DNA of 64,000 nucleotides, taken from JAENVT01 sp031430695 (lineage in GTDB: Bacteria; Actinomycetota; Acidimicrobiia; Acidimicrobiales; Ilumatobacteraceae). The stretch is from NCBI GenBank assembly GCA_031430695.1, contig JANPBZ010000007.1:1-64000 (forward strand), given 5' to 3'. How positions within the stretch are numbered: the stretch's first letter is position 1; every line of letters starts with the position of its first letter. Below the pieces are notes generated by a model that had not been told where the DNA came from, did no database searches, and saw nothing but the letters and a program-made list of their open reading frames with translations. A program made the translations under genes and the position numbers. This document shows positions 8,674-18,382 of the stretch, one piece after another.

Positions 8674-11600
8674 TCAGACCGCGCGCATCACGAAGCCGCG
8701 ATAGCCCTCGACGAACCCGGCGGCGAGCAGCGCCACCGATTCGATGCCTTGGCGATCAACGGGTGCACCGTTGACCTTGCGAACCTCGATCGAGCGTTGC
8801 CTGCCATCTTTGACCAATGTCGCCAGCGCATCGGCCCAACTGCTGTCGACCCACGCAGGGAACGTGACGAGGTGCGACGAACGACGATCGAACCACACCA
8901 GCGGCAGTCCACTGCGCAGCACCACCATGGCCCCCGCAGCGCGACTGGGCCGGCCGGCAGATTCGGGCCAATCAAGCGCGGCTCCGTATGGCTGGGCAGG
9001 GTCGGTGGCCGACAGCACCAGCGGGCCGGGTATCAATTCGGGATGCAGCGACGCGTCCGGCACGTCGCGTGCCGATCGCAACCGGTCGACAGCACCGGGC
9101 AATGCAAACTGAGCTGCACCGAGTCCGGCAACGAAGTATCCGCGGCGCACCTGGCCGCGCTCTTCGAGCACCTTCAGCACTGCGTACGCGGCCGCGTATC
9201 CGCCCCTGACGCCCTCGGCGAGCACCGCCTCGCGAGTGACCACGCCGTAGCGCTCGAGCAGTTGCATCGCCGACGCATGCGCGGCCTGGGTGGGTGACGG
9301 CGTCGGGATGCGCTGCGGCGCGACCAGCGACCAGCGACCGGCGCCGGCAGGTGGGCCGATGCGCGTCAGCCGGCCCGGCCGTGGTCGACCGCGATGCGCG
9401 GCCGCCGAACGTGACGCCTTGCCGCCCGAGAGCACCGCCCGCAGTGGAGCAAAGGAATCGTTGCCGACCTCCCCCGCCCACACCAGATCCCACAGCGCAG
9501 CCAGCAACTCGGCATCTGTTGCATCGTCGGACGCAGCCCTGAGCTGGTTCCAGAAACTGGCACCGTGCGACGCCAGATGCGAGCGGATCGCGTCGTGCAA
9601 CCGACCGTCGGGCGGCTCGGCGACCTCGAGTGACGCATCGATCGCGGCGAACTGGTCGGCGAAGTACAGGCGTATGCGTCCGTCGTTGGGGCCGAGCGCC
9701 CCGCTGCCGACCCAGACGACATCGCCCGTGGTGCACAGCTCGTCGAGATCAGCGGGCCGATAGCTGCGCAACCGCGCCGGGAGCAGTTCGCTCTCCACGG
9801 TTGACGCCACCAGTGCCGCGCCCTGCAACTGGGCCAACGCCTCGACCAACGAATCGAGGCCGCGGCGGTCGCCTGGTATGCCATGCCAGATCTGAATGAA
9901 GCGGGCGTAGGCCTCGGGCTCGACCGGCTCGACCTCGCGGCGCAGCGCGGCCAGCGAACGCCGCCGCAGTTGCCGTAACACATCGGCATCGCAGTACTCG
10001 CGCCCGACCCCGCCTGGCCGGAACTCGCCGTGGACCACGCGATCCGCGGCCTCGAGCGCGGCGAGGGCGCCGACGATGCGTTCGACGGGCGACGCAAACC
10101 GATGGGCTACCTCGGTCGCGGTGAATGGACCGTGGGTACGGGCGTAGCGAGCGACCAGCGACTCGAGCGGATGGGCAACCGGATCGGTGAATGCCAGCGG
10201 CAGACCGAGCGGAACGTTGCAACCGAAAGCGTCGCGATACCTTGCCGCGTCCTCGGCGGCGATGAGACGAGATTCGCCGCCCAGTTGAATCTCGATCGCT
10301 CGGCGTGTTCGAGTGAGATCATCGATCCACTCGGCAGCCACGCCCTCGCAGCGAAGATCGACTTCGGCGACGGTGAGGTCGCCAACTTTGCGCACCACGT
10401 CGTGCAGCTCGTCGGCACTGCGCGCCCGGCGACCGTCGGCCATGCACTGCAGTTCGAGTTCGACATCGGCCAGCACTCCGGGATCGAGCAGTTCGCGAAG
10501 CTCTTCGGCGCCGAGCAGATCACGTAACAGGTCGCGGTCGAGCGACAAGGCCGCGGCCCGGCGCTCGGCCAACGGCGCATCACCTTCGTACATGTATGCG
10601 GCAATCCAGTTGAACAGCAGGCTCTGCGCGAACGGGGACGCCTTGGCCGTATCGACACTGACCACGCGCACCGCGCGGCTGCGCAGCTGACCCAGCACAT
10701 CGCGCAACCCCGGCAGATCGAACACGTCCTGCAAGCACTCCCGAGACGTCTCCAGCAGAATCGGGAAGCTCGGATACTTCGCCGCGACGGCGAGCAGATC
10801 GGCGGCGCGCTGGCGTTGCTGCCACAACGGAGTACGGCGGTCGGGCCGTCGACGCGGCAACAGCAACGCGCGTGCGGCGCACTCGCGAAACCGCGCCGAG
10901 AACAGCGATGTCTGCGGCAGCGCGCCGACGACCAATTCGTCGATGTCGTCGGGATCGATGATCAGGTCGGCCAGTGGAACACTGTCAGCGGCCTCGGGAA
11001 GGCGCAGCACGATGCCGTCGTCGCTCCACATCGTCTCGATCGGCATGTCGTAGAGCTCGATCATGCGCCGCTCGATGGCCATCGCCCACGGCGCGTGCAC
11101 CGGCGTACCGAACGGTGTGAGAATGCACACCCGCCAGTCGCCGATCTCGTCGCGGAACCGCTCGACCACCACGGTGCGGTCGTCGGGCACGACGCCTGTG
11201 GACTGGGCCTGCTCGTCGAGGTAGCTCACCACATTGCCAGCAGCGAACCGGTCGAGGTGGTACTCGTCCATCAGTCGGGCGATTGCCGCGTCGTTACCCA
11301 GGGCTCGCATCTCGCGCTGAAACTCCCCCAGTGCACGGCCCAGCTCGAGTGGCCTGCCCGGGCGGTCGCCGTGCCAGAACGGCATCTTGCCCTGCTCGCC
11401 CGGCGCCGGCGTGACGGTGACCCGTTCGAACGTGATGTCTTCGATGCGCCACGTACTGGCGCCGAGCAGGAAGGTCTCGCCGGGCCGGCTCTCGTACACC
11501 ATCTCCTCGTCGAGTTCGCCAACTCGTGTGCCGTCGGGCAGAAAGACGCCGAACAAGCCGCGATCGGGAATGGTGCCACCACTGGTGACCGCCAGCCGCT

Positions 11601-13056
11601 TTGATCCGTCGCGGGCGCGCAGCGTGCCAGCCGTGCGGTCCCACACGAGACGCGGGCGCAGCTCGTTGAACTCGTCGCTGGGGTAGCGGCCAGACAACAG
11701 ATCGAGCACGTTGTGCAACAGGTCATCGCTCAACTCGGCGAAGTTGGCGCAACGCCGGACCAGCGCGGCGACGGACTCGACTGTGCATTCGGGGTGCGTG
11801 GCGACGTGCGCAACGATCTGCTGGGCCAGCACATCGAGCGGGTTGCGCAAGAAGCGAGTGGTCTCGATCTGGCCGGTGACCATTCGCTGGGCGACCACGG
11901 CAGCCTCGAGCAGATCGCCGCGGTGCTTCGGGTACAGCGTGCCGCGACTGGGTTCGCCGACAGAATGCCCGGCGCGACCGACGCGTTGCATGCCTCGCGA
12001 TACTGCGCCGGGAGACTCGACCTGGATGACCAGATCGACAGCACCCATGTCGATGCCCAGTTCCAGCGAGCTGGTGGCGACGATGCCGCGCAGCAATCCC
12101 CGCTTCAACTCATCTTCGATGACCACGCGTTGCTCGCGGGCGAGCGAACCGTGATGGGCTTTGACCAGTTCGTCGCCGGCGAGTTCGTTGAGGTTGGCAG
12201 CCAACCGTTCGGCCTGGCGCCTTGCGTTGCAGAAGATGATAGTGCTGCGGTGGGCCAGGACTTGGGCGAGCACCGCCGGATACACGCTCTCCCAGATGTT
12301 GCCCATCTCTTCGACCGGCACGACGACGTCGACTTCCATCTGCTTGCGGATACCGGCATCGACGATGTTGACCCGACGCCTGGCGCCATCGGCACCATGC
12401 CCGCCCAGGAAATGAGCGACCTCTTCGAGCGGACGCTGCGTGGCCGATAGGCCGATGCGCTGCGGAGGCCGAGCGGTGATGGCCTCCAATCGTTCGAGCG
12501 ACAACATGAGGTGGGCGCCGCGCTTGGTCGTGGCCATGGCGTGGATCTCGTCGATGATCACCGTGTCGACGTTGACGAGCGTGTCGGCGACCGACGACGT
12601 GAGCATGAGGTACAGGCTCTCGGGCGTGGTGATGAGCAGGTCGACGGGGTGGCGAATGAGCGCCTGGCGATCCTTGGGCGAGGTGTCGCCCGTGCGCATG
12701 GCGACAGTCGGCTGGTGGAATGGCACCCCGAGCCGCTCGGCCGCCAGGCCGATGCCCATCAGCGGAGCACGCAGGTTCTTCTCGATGTCGAACGCCAGGG
12801 CCCGCAATGGCGAGATGTACAGCACTCGGGTACGCCGCTTGGGGTCGGCCGCCTCCGTCGCGCACAGCCGGTCGATCGAGGCCAGAAAAGCGGTCAGCGT
12901 CTTGCCGCTGCCCGTCGGCGCGCAGACGAGCGTATGGACGCCGCTGAGAATCGACGGCCAACCATCGATCTGCGGCGGGGTCGGCACCGGGAATGACGCC
13001 GCGAACCAGGCCCGAACCGCCGGCGAGAAGGCCTGGAGCACCGGATGATCAGCCAC
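8674..13056 (-). CDS. lhr: Large ATP-dependent helicase Lhr
   Basis: A 1460-residue superfamily 2 helicase of the Lhr (large helicase-related) group. Motifs in order: Walker A APTGSGKT (46-53), PTRELA-like ISPLRALAFD, TTPESLYLML, Walker B DEIH (169-172), SATQRP, and the second RecA domain with VATSSLELGIDMGAVDLVIQ and QRVGRAGH. The long C-terminal half is the Lhr winged-helix and beta-barrel region, with RWSLV and WFDRRSSHLVTF near the end. Length matches bacterial Lhr (about 1500). Lhr is a 3'-5' translocase linked to DNA repair. GTG start at 13056, divergent from the HelD gene with 75 bp between starts. Confidence 0.96.
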   Translation of the reverse strand: MADHPVLQAFSPAVRAWFAASFPVPTPPQIDGWPSILSGVHTLVCAPTGSGKTLTAFLASIDRLCATEAADPKRRTRVLYISPLRALAFDIEKNLRAPLMGIGLAAERLGVPFHQPTVAMRTGDTSPKDRQALIRHPVDLLITTPESLYLMLTSSVADTLVNVDTVIIDEIHAMATTKRGAHLMLSLERLEAITARPPQRIGLSATQRPLEEVAHFLGGHGADGARRRVNIVDAGIRKQMEVDVVVPVEEMGNIWESVYPAVLAQVLAHRSTIIFCNARRQAERLAANLNELAGDELVKAHHGSLAREQRVVIEDELKRGLLRGIVATSSLELGIDMGAVDLVIQVESPGAVSRGMQRVGRAGHSVGEPSRGTLYPKHRGDLLEAAVVAQRMVTGQIETTRFLRNPLDVLAQQIVAHVATHPECTVESVAALVRRCANFAELSDDLLHNVLDLLSGRYPSDEFNELRPRLVWDRTAGTLRARDGSKRLAVTSGGTIPDRGLFGVFLPDGTRVGELDEEMVYESRPGETFLLGASTWRIEDITFERVTVTPAPGEQGKMPFWHGDRPGRPLELGRALGEFQREMRALGNDAAIARLMDEYHLDRFAAGNVVSYLDEQAQSTGVVPDDRTVVVERFRDEIGDWRVCILTPFGTPVHAPWAMAIERRMIELYDMPIETMWSDDGIVLRLPEAADSVPLADLIIDPDDIDELVVGALPQTSLFSARFRECAARALLLPRRRPDRRTPLWQQRQRAADLLAVAAKYPSFPILLETSRECLQDVFDLPGLRDVLGQLRSRAVRVVSVDTAKASPFAQSLLFNWIAAYMYEGDAPLAERRAAALSLDRDLLRDLLGAEELRELLDPGVLADVELELQCMADGRRARSADELHDVVRKVGDLTVAEVDLRCEGVAAEWIDDLTRTRRAIEIQLGGESRLIAAEDAARYRDAFGCNVPLGLPLAFTDPVAHPLESLVARYARTHGPFTATEVAHRFASPVERIVGALAALEAADRVVHGEFRPGGVGREYCDADVLRQLRRRSLAALRREVEPVEPEAYARFIQIWHGIPGDRRGLDSLVEALAQLQGAALVASTVESELLPARLRSYRPADLDELCTTGDVVWVGSGALGPNDGRIRLYFADQFAAIDASLEVAEPPDGRLHDAIRSHLASHGASFWNQLRAASDDATDAELLAALWDLVWAGEVGNDSFAPLRAVLSGGKASRSAAAHRGRPRPGRLTRIGPPAGAGRWSLVAPQRIPTPSPTQAAHASAMQLLERYGVVTREAVLAEGVRGGYAAAYAVLKVLEERGQVRRGYFVAGLGAAQFALPGAVDRLRSARDVPDASLHPELIPGPLVLSATDPAQPYGAALDWPESAGRPSRAAGAMVVLRSGLPLVWFDRRSSHLVTFPAWVDSSWADALATLVKDGRQRSIEVRKVNGAPVDRQGIESVALLAAGFVEGYRGFVMRAV

Positions 13057-13131
13057 GCCGTCAGGTTACGTCGGGGGTGTTACAGGGGCGAGGTGGGTGG
13101 TCGAAAAACGGCCGATAGAGTTGAACGACCC

Positions 13132-15366
13132 ATGACGCAGCAGCACCCCGATCTTGCCGCCGAACAGGACTTCATCGACCACGCCTACCGGTGTCTCGAG
13201 GTCAGCCGCGACGCGGCTTGGCGGATGCGGAATCTCCACGAGGGCACCCTCGGCGGAACCTTTCAGGCGCGCTACGAACGCGATGTGTTCGACGAGGCCG
13301 TCGTCAATCGACTGACACAACTCGATCTCGGCAGCGCCGCCCTGGTATTCGGTCGTATCGACCGCATGGCCGAGACCCCGGATGGCCTGGAGACGTTCCA
13401 CATCGGCCGGCTGGCGATCGCCGACGAGGAGAGCGAGCCGGTGGTCGTCGACTGGCGAGCGCCCGTTGCCGAACCGTTCTACCGGGCCACTGGTCGCGAA
13501 CCTATGGGCCTCGCCCGCCGTCGGCACTTCGCCGTGCAGGGTCGCACCCTGCTGGGGTTGGAGGACGAGCTGTTCGGCGAGGGCCACCTCGGTGTCGGTC
13601 ACGACGAAGGGCTCGACGGTCAGGGTTCCGGCGGGCTGACCACTGGGCTGAACGGCCAGAGCCGCCTCGGTCCCGACAGCGGGCTCCGTGGCTACAGCAC
13701 GCTGCTCGCCGCGTTGGAACGCGGTCGCACCGGCCAGCTCGGCGACATCGTCGCCACCATCCAGGCCGAGCAGGACGAGATCATCCGCAGCCCACAGGCA
13801 GGCGTGTTGGTGGTCCAGGGCGGCCCAGGAACTGGCAAGACGGTCGTGGCCCTGCACCGCGCCGCCTATCTGCTCTACACCTACCGCTTCCCCCTCGAAG
13901 ATCAAGGGGTGCTGGTCATCGGCCCCAACCGGGTGTTCCTGCGGTACATCGAGCAGGTGCTGCCGTCGCTGGGCGAAGCCGGCATCGAACAGGTCGTGCT
14001 CGGTGACCTGGTACCCGATGTCGACTGGGCGCGCTACGGGGTCGACACGCCCGACTCCCCGCAGGCTGCCACGGTGAAAGGCGACATCCGCATGGCCGAC
14101 GTGATCGACCAGGCGGTCACCGACCGCGAGCGTCCGCTGCGAGCGGATGTCGTCGTGCCGTTCCGTACCGGATATCTCCGGCTGCGCGCCGAGGAAACGC
14201 AGCGGATCGTGCGAAGCGCGCAACGCCGCTTCCGCCGTCACAACGCTGCACGGCGATGGGTCGAGAGCGAGATCTGGTCAGCGATGGCCGCAACATGGCG
14301 TGATGGCACTGTGGCGGCACGCGATGTGCGGGAAGCCGTGCGGCCGATGCCCGAGATCCGCGAGGCAATGGAACGGATGTGGCCGCTACTGACGCCGGCG
14401 CAGTTGCTGCACGACCTGTTCGGTAGCAAGGCCTTGCTGAAGCTCGCTGCAGCCAGGCACCTCGACGAGTCGGAGTACCTCTCTCTGTACCGACCACGAC
14501 ATGACGATGTCACCAAGGTGCGCTGGACCGACAACGACGTCGCCCTCCTCGACGAAGCTCGTAGCTATCTCGGTTCCAAGCCGGCGAAGAGTCAAGGTCA
14601 GAACGGCCAGCATGGTCATGGTCTCGGCCAGCCGGACAACGACGAGATTCGTACCTACGGCCACATCGTCGTCGACGAAGTCCAAGACCTCACACCCATG
14701 CAGTTGCGGATGGTCTCGCGACGCTCGTTGAACGGGAGCATGACGGTGGTGGGTGACATCGCCCAGGCAACCGGGGCGTTGGCCCCCAACGATTGGGCCG
14801 ACGTGCTGCGATACCTGCCCGACCACAAGCCGTCGAGAGTGATCGGGCTCAGCGTCGGATACCGAATCCCGGCCCAGATCATGGCCCTGGCCAACCAGGT
14901 GATGCTCGCCGCGACGCCGACGCTGCGGGCACCGACCAGTGTGCGCCAGAGCGACGACGTTCCGGAGTTCGTGCATTCGACACCCCACGAACTGCTGGTC
15001 GCGGTTGCACAGGCCACTCGAAACCTCACCAATGAAATCACCGACGGCACGATTGCAGTCGTCGCTCCCGATTCGATGGTCGAGCGAGTGTCGCAGGCGC
15101 TCGAAGATGCAGGTATCGAGCATGGCCGGGCCACCCGCACCGGGTTGGAGATGGGTGTCACGGTCGTACCGGTCAGCGTGGTCAAGGGCCTCGAGCTCGA
15201 CGGCGTCGTCGTGGTCGAGCCGTCGAGCATCATCGCCGAGGAGCAGCAAGGGCTGCGGGCGCTCTACGTGGCCCTGACCCGCAGCACGCGACGGTTGACC
15301 ATCGTGCACGCCGACGCATTGCCGGCGCCTATGCAACTGTCAAGTAGGCCTGCACCAACGCCTTGA
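13132..15366 (+). CDS. helD: HelD-like UvrD-family ATPase (RNA polymerase recycling)
   Basis: A 744-residue superfamily 1 ATPase. The N-terminus (AEQDFIDHAYRCLEVSRDAAWRM) is the helical arm that HelD inserts into RNA polymerase; next come FHIGRLAI and VVDWRAPVAEPFYRAT, typical of HelD. Walker A GGPGTGKT is at 230-237, Walker B VDEVQD at 514-519, and the C-terminal motif VSVVKGLELDGVVVVEP is followed by LYVALTRSTRRL. Two Gly/Gln/His-rich loops (about residues 160-185 and 480-505) look like lineage-specific insertions. A near-leaderless start is possible (TAGAGT ends 10 bp before the ATG). The 3' end overlaps the convergent lipoprotein gene by 38 bp. Confidence 0.9.
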   Translation: MTQQHPDLAAEQDFIDHAYRCLEVSRDAAWRMRNLHEGTLGGTFQARYERDVFDEAVVNRLTQLDLGSAALVFGRIDRMAETPDGLETFHIGRLAIADEESEPVVVDWRAPVAEPFYRATGREPMGLARRRHFAVQGRTLLGLEDELFGEGHLGVGHDEGLDGQGSGGLTTGLNGQSRLGPDSGLRGYSTLLAALERGRTGQLGDIVATIQAEQDEIIRSPQAGVLVVQGGPGTGKTVVALHRAAYLLYTYRFPLEDQGVLVIGPNRVFLRYIEQVLPSLGEAGIEQVVLGDLVPDVDWARYGVDTPDSPQAATVKGDIRMADVIDQAVTDRERPLRADVVVPFRTGYLRLRAEETQRIVRSAQRRFRRHNAARRWVESEIWSAMAATWRDGTVAARDVREAVRPMPEIREAMERMWPLLTPAQLLHDLFGSKALLKLAAARHLDESEYLSLYRPRHDDVTKVRWTDNDVALLDEARSYLGSKPAKSQGQNGQHGHGLGQPDNDEIRTYGHIVVDEVQDLTPMQLRMVSRRSLNGSMTVVGDIAQATGALAPNDWADVLRYLPDHKPSRVIGLSVGYRIPAQIMALANQVMLAATPTLRAPTSVRQSDDVPEFVHSTPHELLVAVAQATRNLTNEITDGTIAVVAPDSMVERVSQALEDAGIEHGRATRTGLEMGVTVVPVSVVKGLELDGVVVVEPSSIIAEEQQGLRALYVALTRSTRRLTIVHADALPAPMQLSSRPAPTP

Positions 15367-15736
15367 GATTGCGGTACACCTTGTCGGCTGCACCCGGCAC
15401 GTTGGACGTCGCCGCATCGCGTCCTTTGGCGATCTCGGCCTCGATCTCGGCGGCAATGACTCGATCTGCGCTCTCGACCTCGTCGCGCGCCGCCGCCCAC
15501 AACGCTTCGATCCGTTCGACCGCCGCAAGCTTGTCGCCCTTGTCGACGATCAGCGCCGAGAGTCCCGCAGCCTCGGTCACCAATTGTGGCAACAGCTCGA
15601 CAGCAGTTCCGGTGGGGGGCACGGTGGTGGTCGGCGCTCCGGTTTGGGAGCTGATGGACGTGTCGTAGGTGGTGGCCGCACACGACGCTGTCGAGATCGT
15701 CAGGACGACAAGCGCCAGTGTTCTCCCGGACCTCAC
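15329..15736 (-). CDS. Small lipoprotein, unknown function
   Basis: A 135-residue protein with a signal peptide ending in a lipobox-like STASC, so Cys19 is probably lipidated. A Thr/Pro linker is followed by an alpha-helical domain (LLPQLVTEAAGLSALIVDKGD, VERIEALWAAARDEVESADR). I do not recognise a family. The GTG at 15736 overlaps the stop of the upstream DtxR-type gene, so the two are probably co-transcribed. The last 38 bp overlap the convergent helD gene. Confidence 0.75.
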   Translation of the reverse strand: MRSGRTLALVVLTISTASCAATTYDTSISSQTGAPTTTVPPTGTAVELLPQLVTEAAGLSALIVDKGDKLAAVERIEALWAAARDEVESADRVIAAEIEAEIAKGRDAATSNVPGAADKVYRNLKALVQAYLTVA

Positions 15737-16392
15737 GCAATTACCAGGATGCGGGCGCTGGCAAACGAGCCGACTCCCACGTGATGTCCTTCGATCTCGA
15801 TGGTCATGGTGCCGTCGGGCGACGCCGCTGTCAGGAGGCCACTGCGGCCGGGAAGGATGCTGGCCTCTTCGAGGAAGTCGAGCAGGCCGGGTGTGAACTC
15901 GAGCTCTTCAGGAATGCGGTTGATGGTGAACGACTTGCCGACTTCGACATCGGCGAGCGGAACGAGTACCGGCTCGAGGTACAACGAGCCGGGAATCGGG
16001 TTGCCATGCGGACATGTCGTCGGGCTGCCGAGCACGCGGTCCAGCGCCTGTTCGACCGCGTCGCTCATGACGTGTTCCCACTTGCCGGCCTCGTGGTGAG
16101 CCTCGGCCCACGACAGCCCGAGCATGTCGGTGAGGAACCGTTCGGCGATGCGGTGCCTGCGCACGACGAGCTGCGCCAACGCTTGCCCGGAGAGAGTGAG
16201 CCGAATGGCTCCGTCGGTCGTGATCAGTCCCTCGGCCTCGAGCCGTCGGATCATTTCGCTGACCGCCGGACGACTGACCTGCAATCGCTCCGCAATTCGA
16301 GCCTGGATAACGGCAACATCGTCCTCATCGAGCTCGAATATGCATTCGCAGTATTCCTCGAATGCAGGATGGTGTTCTCCTGCAGCGGCCAT
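15733..16392 (-). CDS. DtxR/IdeR/MntR-family metal-dependent regulator
   Basis: A 219-residue iron or manganese sensing repressor. The N-terminal winged helix (FEEYCECIFELDEDDVAVIQ, RLQVSRPAVSEMIRRLEAEG) is followed by the dimerisation and metal-site region with HRIAERFL, KWEHVMSD and CPHGNPIPG, which carry the family's metal ligands (His, Glu, Cys). A C-terminal SH3/FeoA-like domain (about 145-219) is present as in DtxR and IdeR. It is divergent from hemE with only 32 bp between start codons, so metal control of haem synthesis is plausible. Whether the metal is Fe or Mn cannot be told from sequence. Confidence 0.9.
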   Translation of the reverse strand: MAAAGEHHPAFEEYCECIFELDEDDVAVIQARIAERLQVSRPAVSEMIRRLEAEGLITTDGAIRLTLSGQALAQLVVRRHRIAERFLTDMLGLSWAEAHHEAGKWEHVMSDAVEQALDRVLGSPTTCPHGNPIPGSLYLEPVLVPLADVEVGKSFTINRIPEELEFTPGLLDFLEEASILPGRSGLLTAASPDGTMTIEIEGHHVGVGSFASARILVIA

Positions 16393-16411
16393 AGATCACA
16401 GGCTAGCGGTA

Positions 16412-16424
16412 GCGTGCGACACGC
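16412..16424. promoter_or_regulatory. Short palindrome between dtxR-type gene and hemE
   Basis: GCGTG-CGA-CACGC is a perfect 5-bp-arm palindrome ending directly before the hemE ATG, in a 32-bp divergent intergenic space. It does not match the classical DtxR box. It could be an operator for the neighbouring metal regulator or a chance repeat in GC-rich DNA. Confidence 0.3.
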
Positions 16425-17477
16425 ATGTCTACTGCGCCATTCCTCCTGGCTGCCAAGGGCGATCGTGGCACGCACACCCCAGTGTGGTTCATGCGGCAAG
16501 CGGGGCGCAGCCTTCCCGAGTACCTGGCGAGGCGCGGCGATGGCAGCATTCTCGATGCGATCAAGCAGCCAGACCTCGCTGCCGAACTGACCATGCAGCC
16601 GGTGCGTCGCTACGGCGTCGACGCTGCCGTGCTGTACAGCGACATCGTGGTGCCCGCCCATGCGGTCGGGTTCGGCATCGATGTCGCTCCCGGCACGGGC
16701 CCGGTGTGTGAGGCGCCGCTGCGCTGCGCTGCGGACCTCAGTCGGCTGCGACCGTTCGAGCCCGACGTCGACGCGCCCTACGTCGGGCAAGCCGTCAAGA
16801 TCCTGTCGGCAGAACTACCAGAAAACGTGCCATTGCTCGCCTTCGCCGGCGCTCCGTTCACGGTTGCCAGCTACCTCATCGAAGGTCGGCCGAGCCGCAC
16901 GTACGAGCACACCAAGCGGCTGATGCACACCGATTCGGCGCTGTGGCACACGGTGATGCAGCAGCTCGTACAGCACGCGATCGCCTCGATCCGCAGCCAG
17001 CTCGATCACGGGGCTCGGGCCTTCCAACTCTTCGATTCATGGGCGGGCGCGCTCAGTCGCGCCGACTACGACACATTCGTGCTGCCGCATTCCACCGCCG
17101 TGTTCGCTGCGCTCGCGAGCACCCATCCACAGATTCCGGCGATTCATTTCGGGATCGGCTGCGATCATCTGCTCGAGTCGATGCAGGCTGCCGGGCCCAG
17201 CGTGCTCGGCCTCGACTGGCGAACCTCGATCGCTGACGCGAGGCGCCGCATGGGTGACGATCTCGTGGTGCAGGGCAACCTGGATCCCGCCCTGGTCCTG
17301 GCGGGTGTCGAGACGGCCATTGCCGGCACCGACGCTGTGCTGGCCGACAATCGCGCTGACGACGGGCGACAGCATGCGGGTCACATCTTCAACCTCGGCC
17401 ATGGTGTGCAGCCAACGACCGATCCAGCGGTGTTGCAGGCCGTCGTCGATCATGTCAAGGAATGCACCGCGCAATGA
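16425..17477 (+). CDS. hemE: Uroporphyrinogen decarboxylase
   Basis: A 350-residue cytosolic enzyme that removes four carboxyl groups from uroporphyrinogen III to give coproporphyrinogen III. The diagnostic N-terminal PVWFMRQAGRSLPEYL (residues 19-34) contains the substrate-binding Arg residues. YSDIVVPAHAVGFGI and GFAGAPFT-like LAFAGAPFTVASYLIEG follow, and the end has GNLDPALVL and HIFNLGHGV. Length is normal. It leads a three-gene operon with 4-bp overlaps. Confidence 0.97.
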   Translation: MSTAPFLLAAKGDRGTHTPVWFMRQAGRSLPEYLARRGDGSILDAIKQPDLAAELTMQPVRRYGVDAAVLYSDIVVPAHAVGFGIDVAPGTGPVCEAPLRCAADLSRLRPFEPDVDAPYVGQAVKILSAELPENVPLLAFAGAPFTVASYLIEGRPSRTYEHTKRLMHTDSALWHTVMQQLVQHAIASIRSQLDHGARAFQLFDSWAGALSRADYDTFVLPHSTAVFAALASTHPQIPAIHFGIGCDHLLESMQAAGPSVLGLDWRTSIADARRRMGDDLVVQGNLDPALVLAGVETAIAGTDAVLADNRADDGRQHAGHIFNLGHGVQPTTDPAVLQAVVDHVKECTAQ

Positions 17478-18382
17478 ACGAGAAGCGAACGGCGGTGCTG
17501 TTGATGGGCTACGGCACGCCACGCAGCCGAGCCGACATCTTGCCGTACTACACCGATATTCGCCGGGGCAACCCGCCCACCAGCCAGCAACTGGCCGACC
17601 TCACCGCCCGATACGAGGCGATCGGCGGGATCTCGCCGTTGGCCCAACGCACCGAAGCGCAGCGGCGTGGGCTGCAGTCCGCGCTCGATCAGGCCGCACC
17701 CGACTGCTACCACGTGGCGTTGGGAATGAAACACGCTGACCCGTTCATCGAGCAATCCGTCGAGGAGTTGGCCACCGCCGGTTTCGGGCACATTGTCGGA
17801 TTGGTGTTGGCGCCCCACTATTCGGCGTTCTCTGTCGGTCAGTACCTCGATCGGCTGGCCGTCGCCGCAGCACCGCACGGCATCGCCGTGAGCGAGATCA
17901 AGAGTTGGGCGACGGAACCGGCCTTCGTCGAGTTCATCGCCGCCGACCTGCGCGCCCGACTCGCCACCATGCCCGACGCGACCCGCGTGCTGTTCACCGC
18001 TCACTCGCTGCCGCAGCGGATCCTCACCGTCGACGACCCGTACCCATCACAGCTTCAGGCCACCGCCGAACGCGTCGCAACTGCGGCTGCCATCGACAAC
18101 TGGGGTCTGGCGTGGCAGAGCGCGGGACGCACGGCCGAGCCCTGGCTGGGACCAGATATCTTGCAGGTCATCGATGAACTCGCGGCCGACGGACACACGC
18201 GGGGCGTGCTCGTGAGCGCTGTCGGATTCGTCGCGGACCACCTCGAAGTGCTCTTCGACCTCGACATCGAGGCATGTCAGCGCGCCGACTCATACGGCCT
18301 GGCCTTTGCTCGCACAACATGCGTCAATGACGACCCCGCGGTGATGACGGCACTCGCCGAACGCGTCATCGGCGCGACGTGA
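17474..18382 (+). CDS. hemH: Ferrochelatase (probably coproporphyrin ferrochelatase)
   Basis: A 302-residue class II chelatase that inserts Fe2+ into the porphyrin. Recognisable segments: VLLMGYGTPRSRADILPYYTDIRRG, GGISPLAQRT, VALGMKHADPFIEQSVEEL, the His-containing LAPHYSAFSVGQYLDR, TAHSLPQRI and WQSAGRTAEPWLGPDI, then GFVADHLEVLFDLDIEA. ATG at 17474 overlaps the hemE stop; an ATG four codons upstream is less likely. In actinobacteria this enzyme works in the coproporphyrin-dependent route (name cpfC), inferred here from the hemE-hemH-hemY grouping. Confidence 0.95.
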   Translation: MNEKRTAVLLMGYGTPRSRADILPYYTDIRRGNPPTSQQLADLTARYEAIGGISPLAQRTEAQRRGLQSALDQAAPDCYHVALGMKHADPFIEQSVEELATAGFGHIVGLVLAPHYSAFSVGQYLDRLAVAAAPHGIAVSEIKSWATEPAFVEFIAADLRARLATMPDATRVLFTAHSLPQRILTVDDPYPSQLQATAERVATAAAIDNWGLAWQSAGRTAEPWLGPDILQVIDELAADGHTRGVLVSAVGFVADHLEVLFDLDIEACQRADSYGLAFARTTCVNDDPAVMTALAERVIGAT

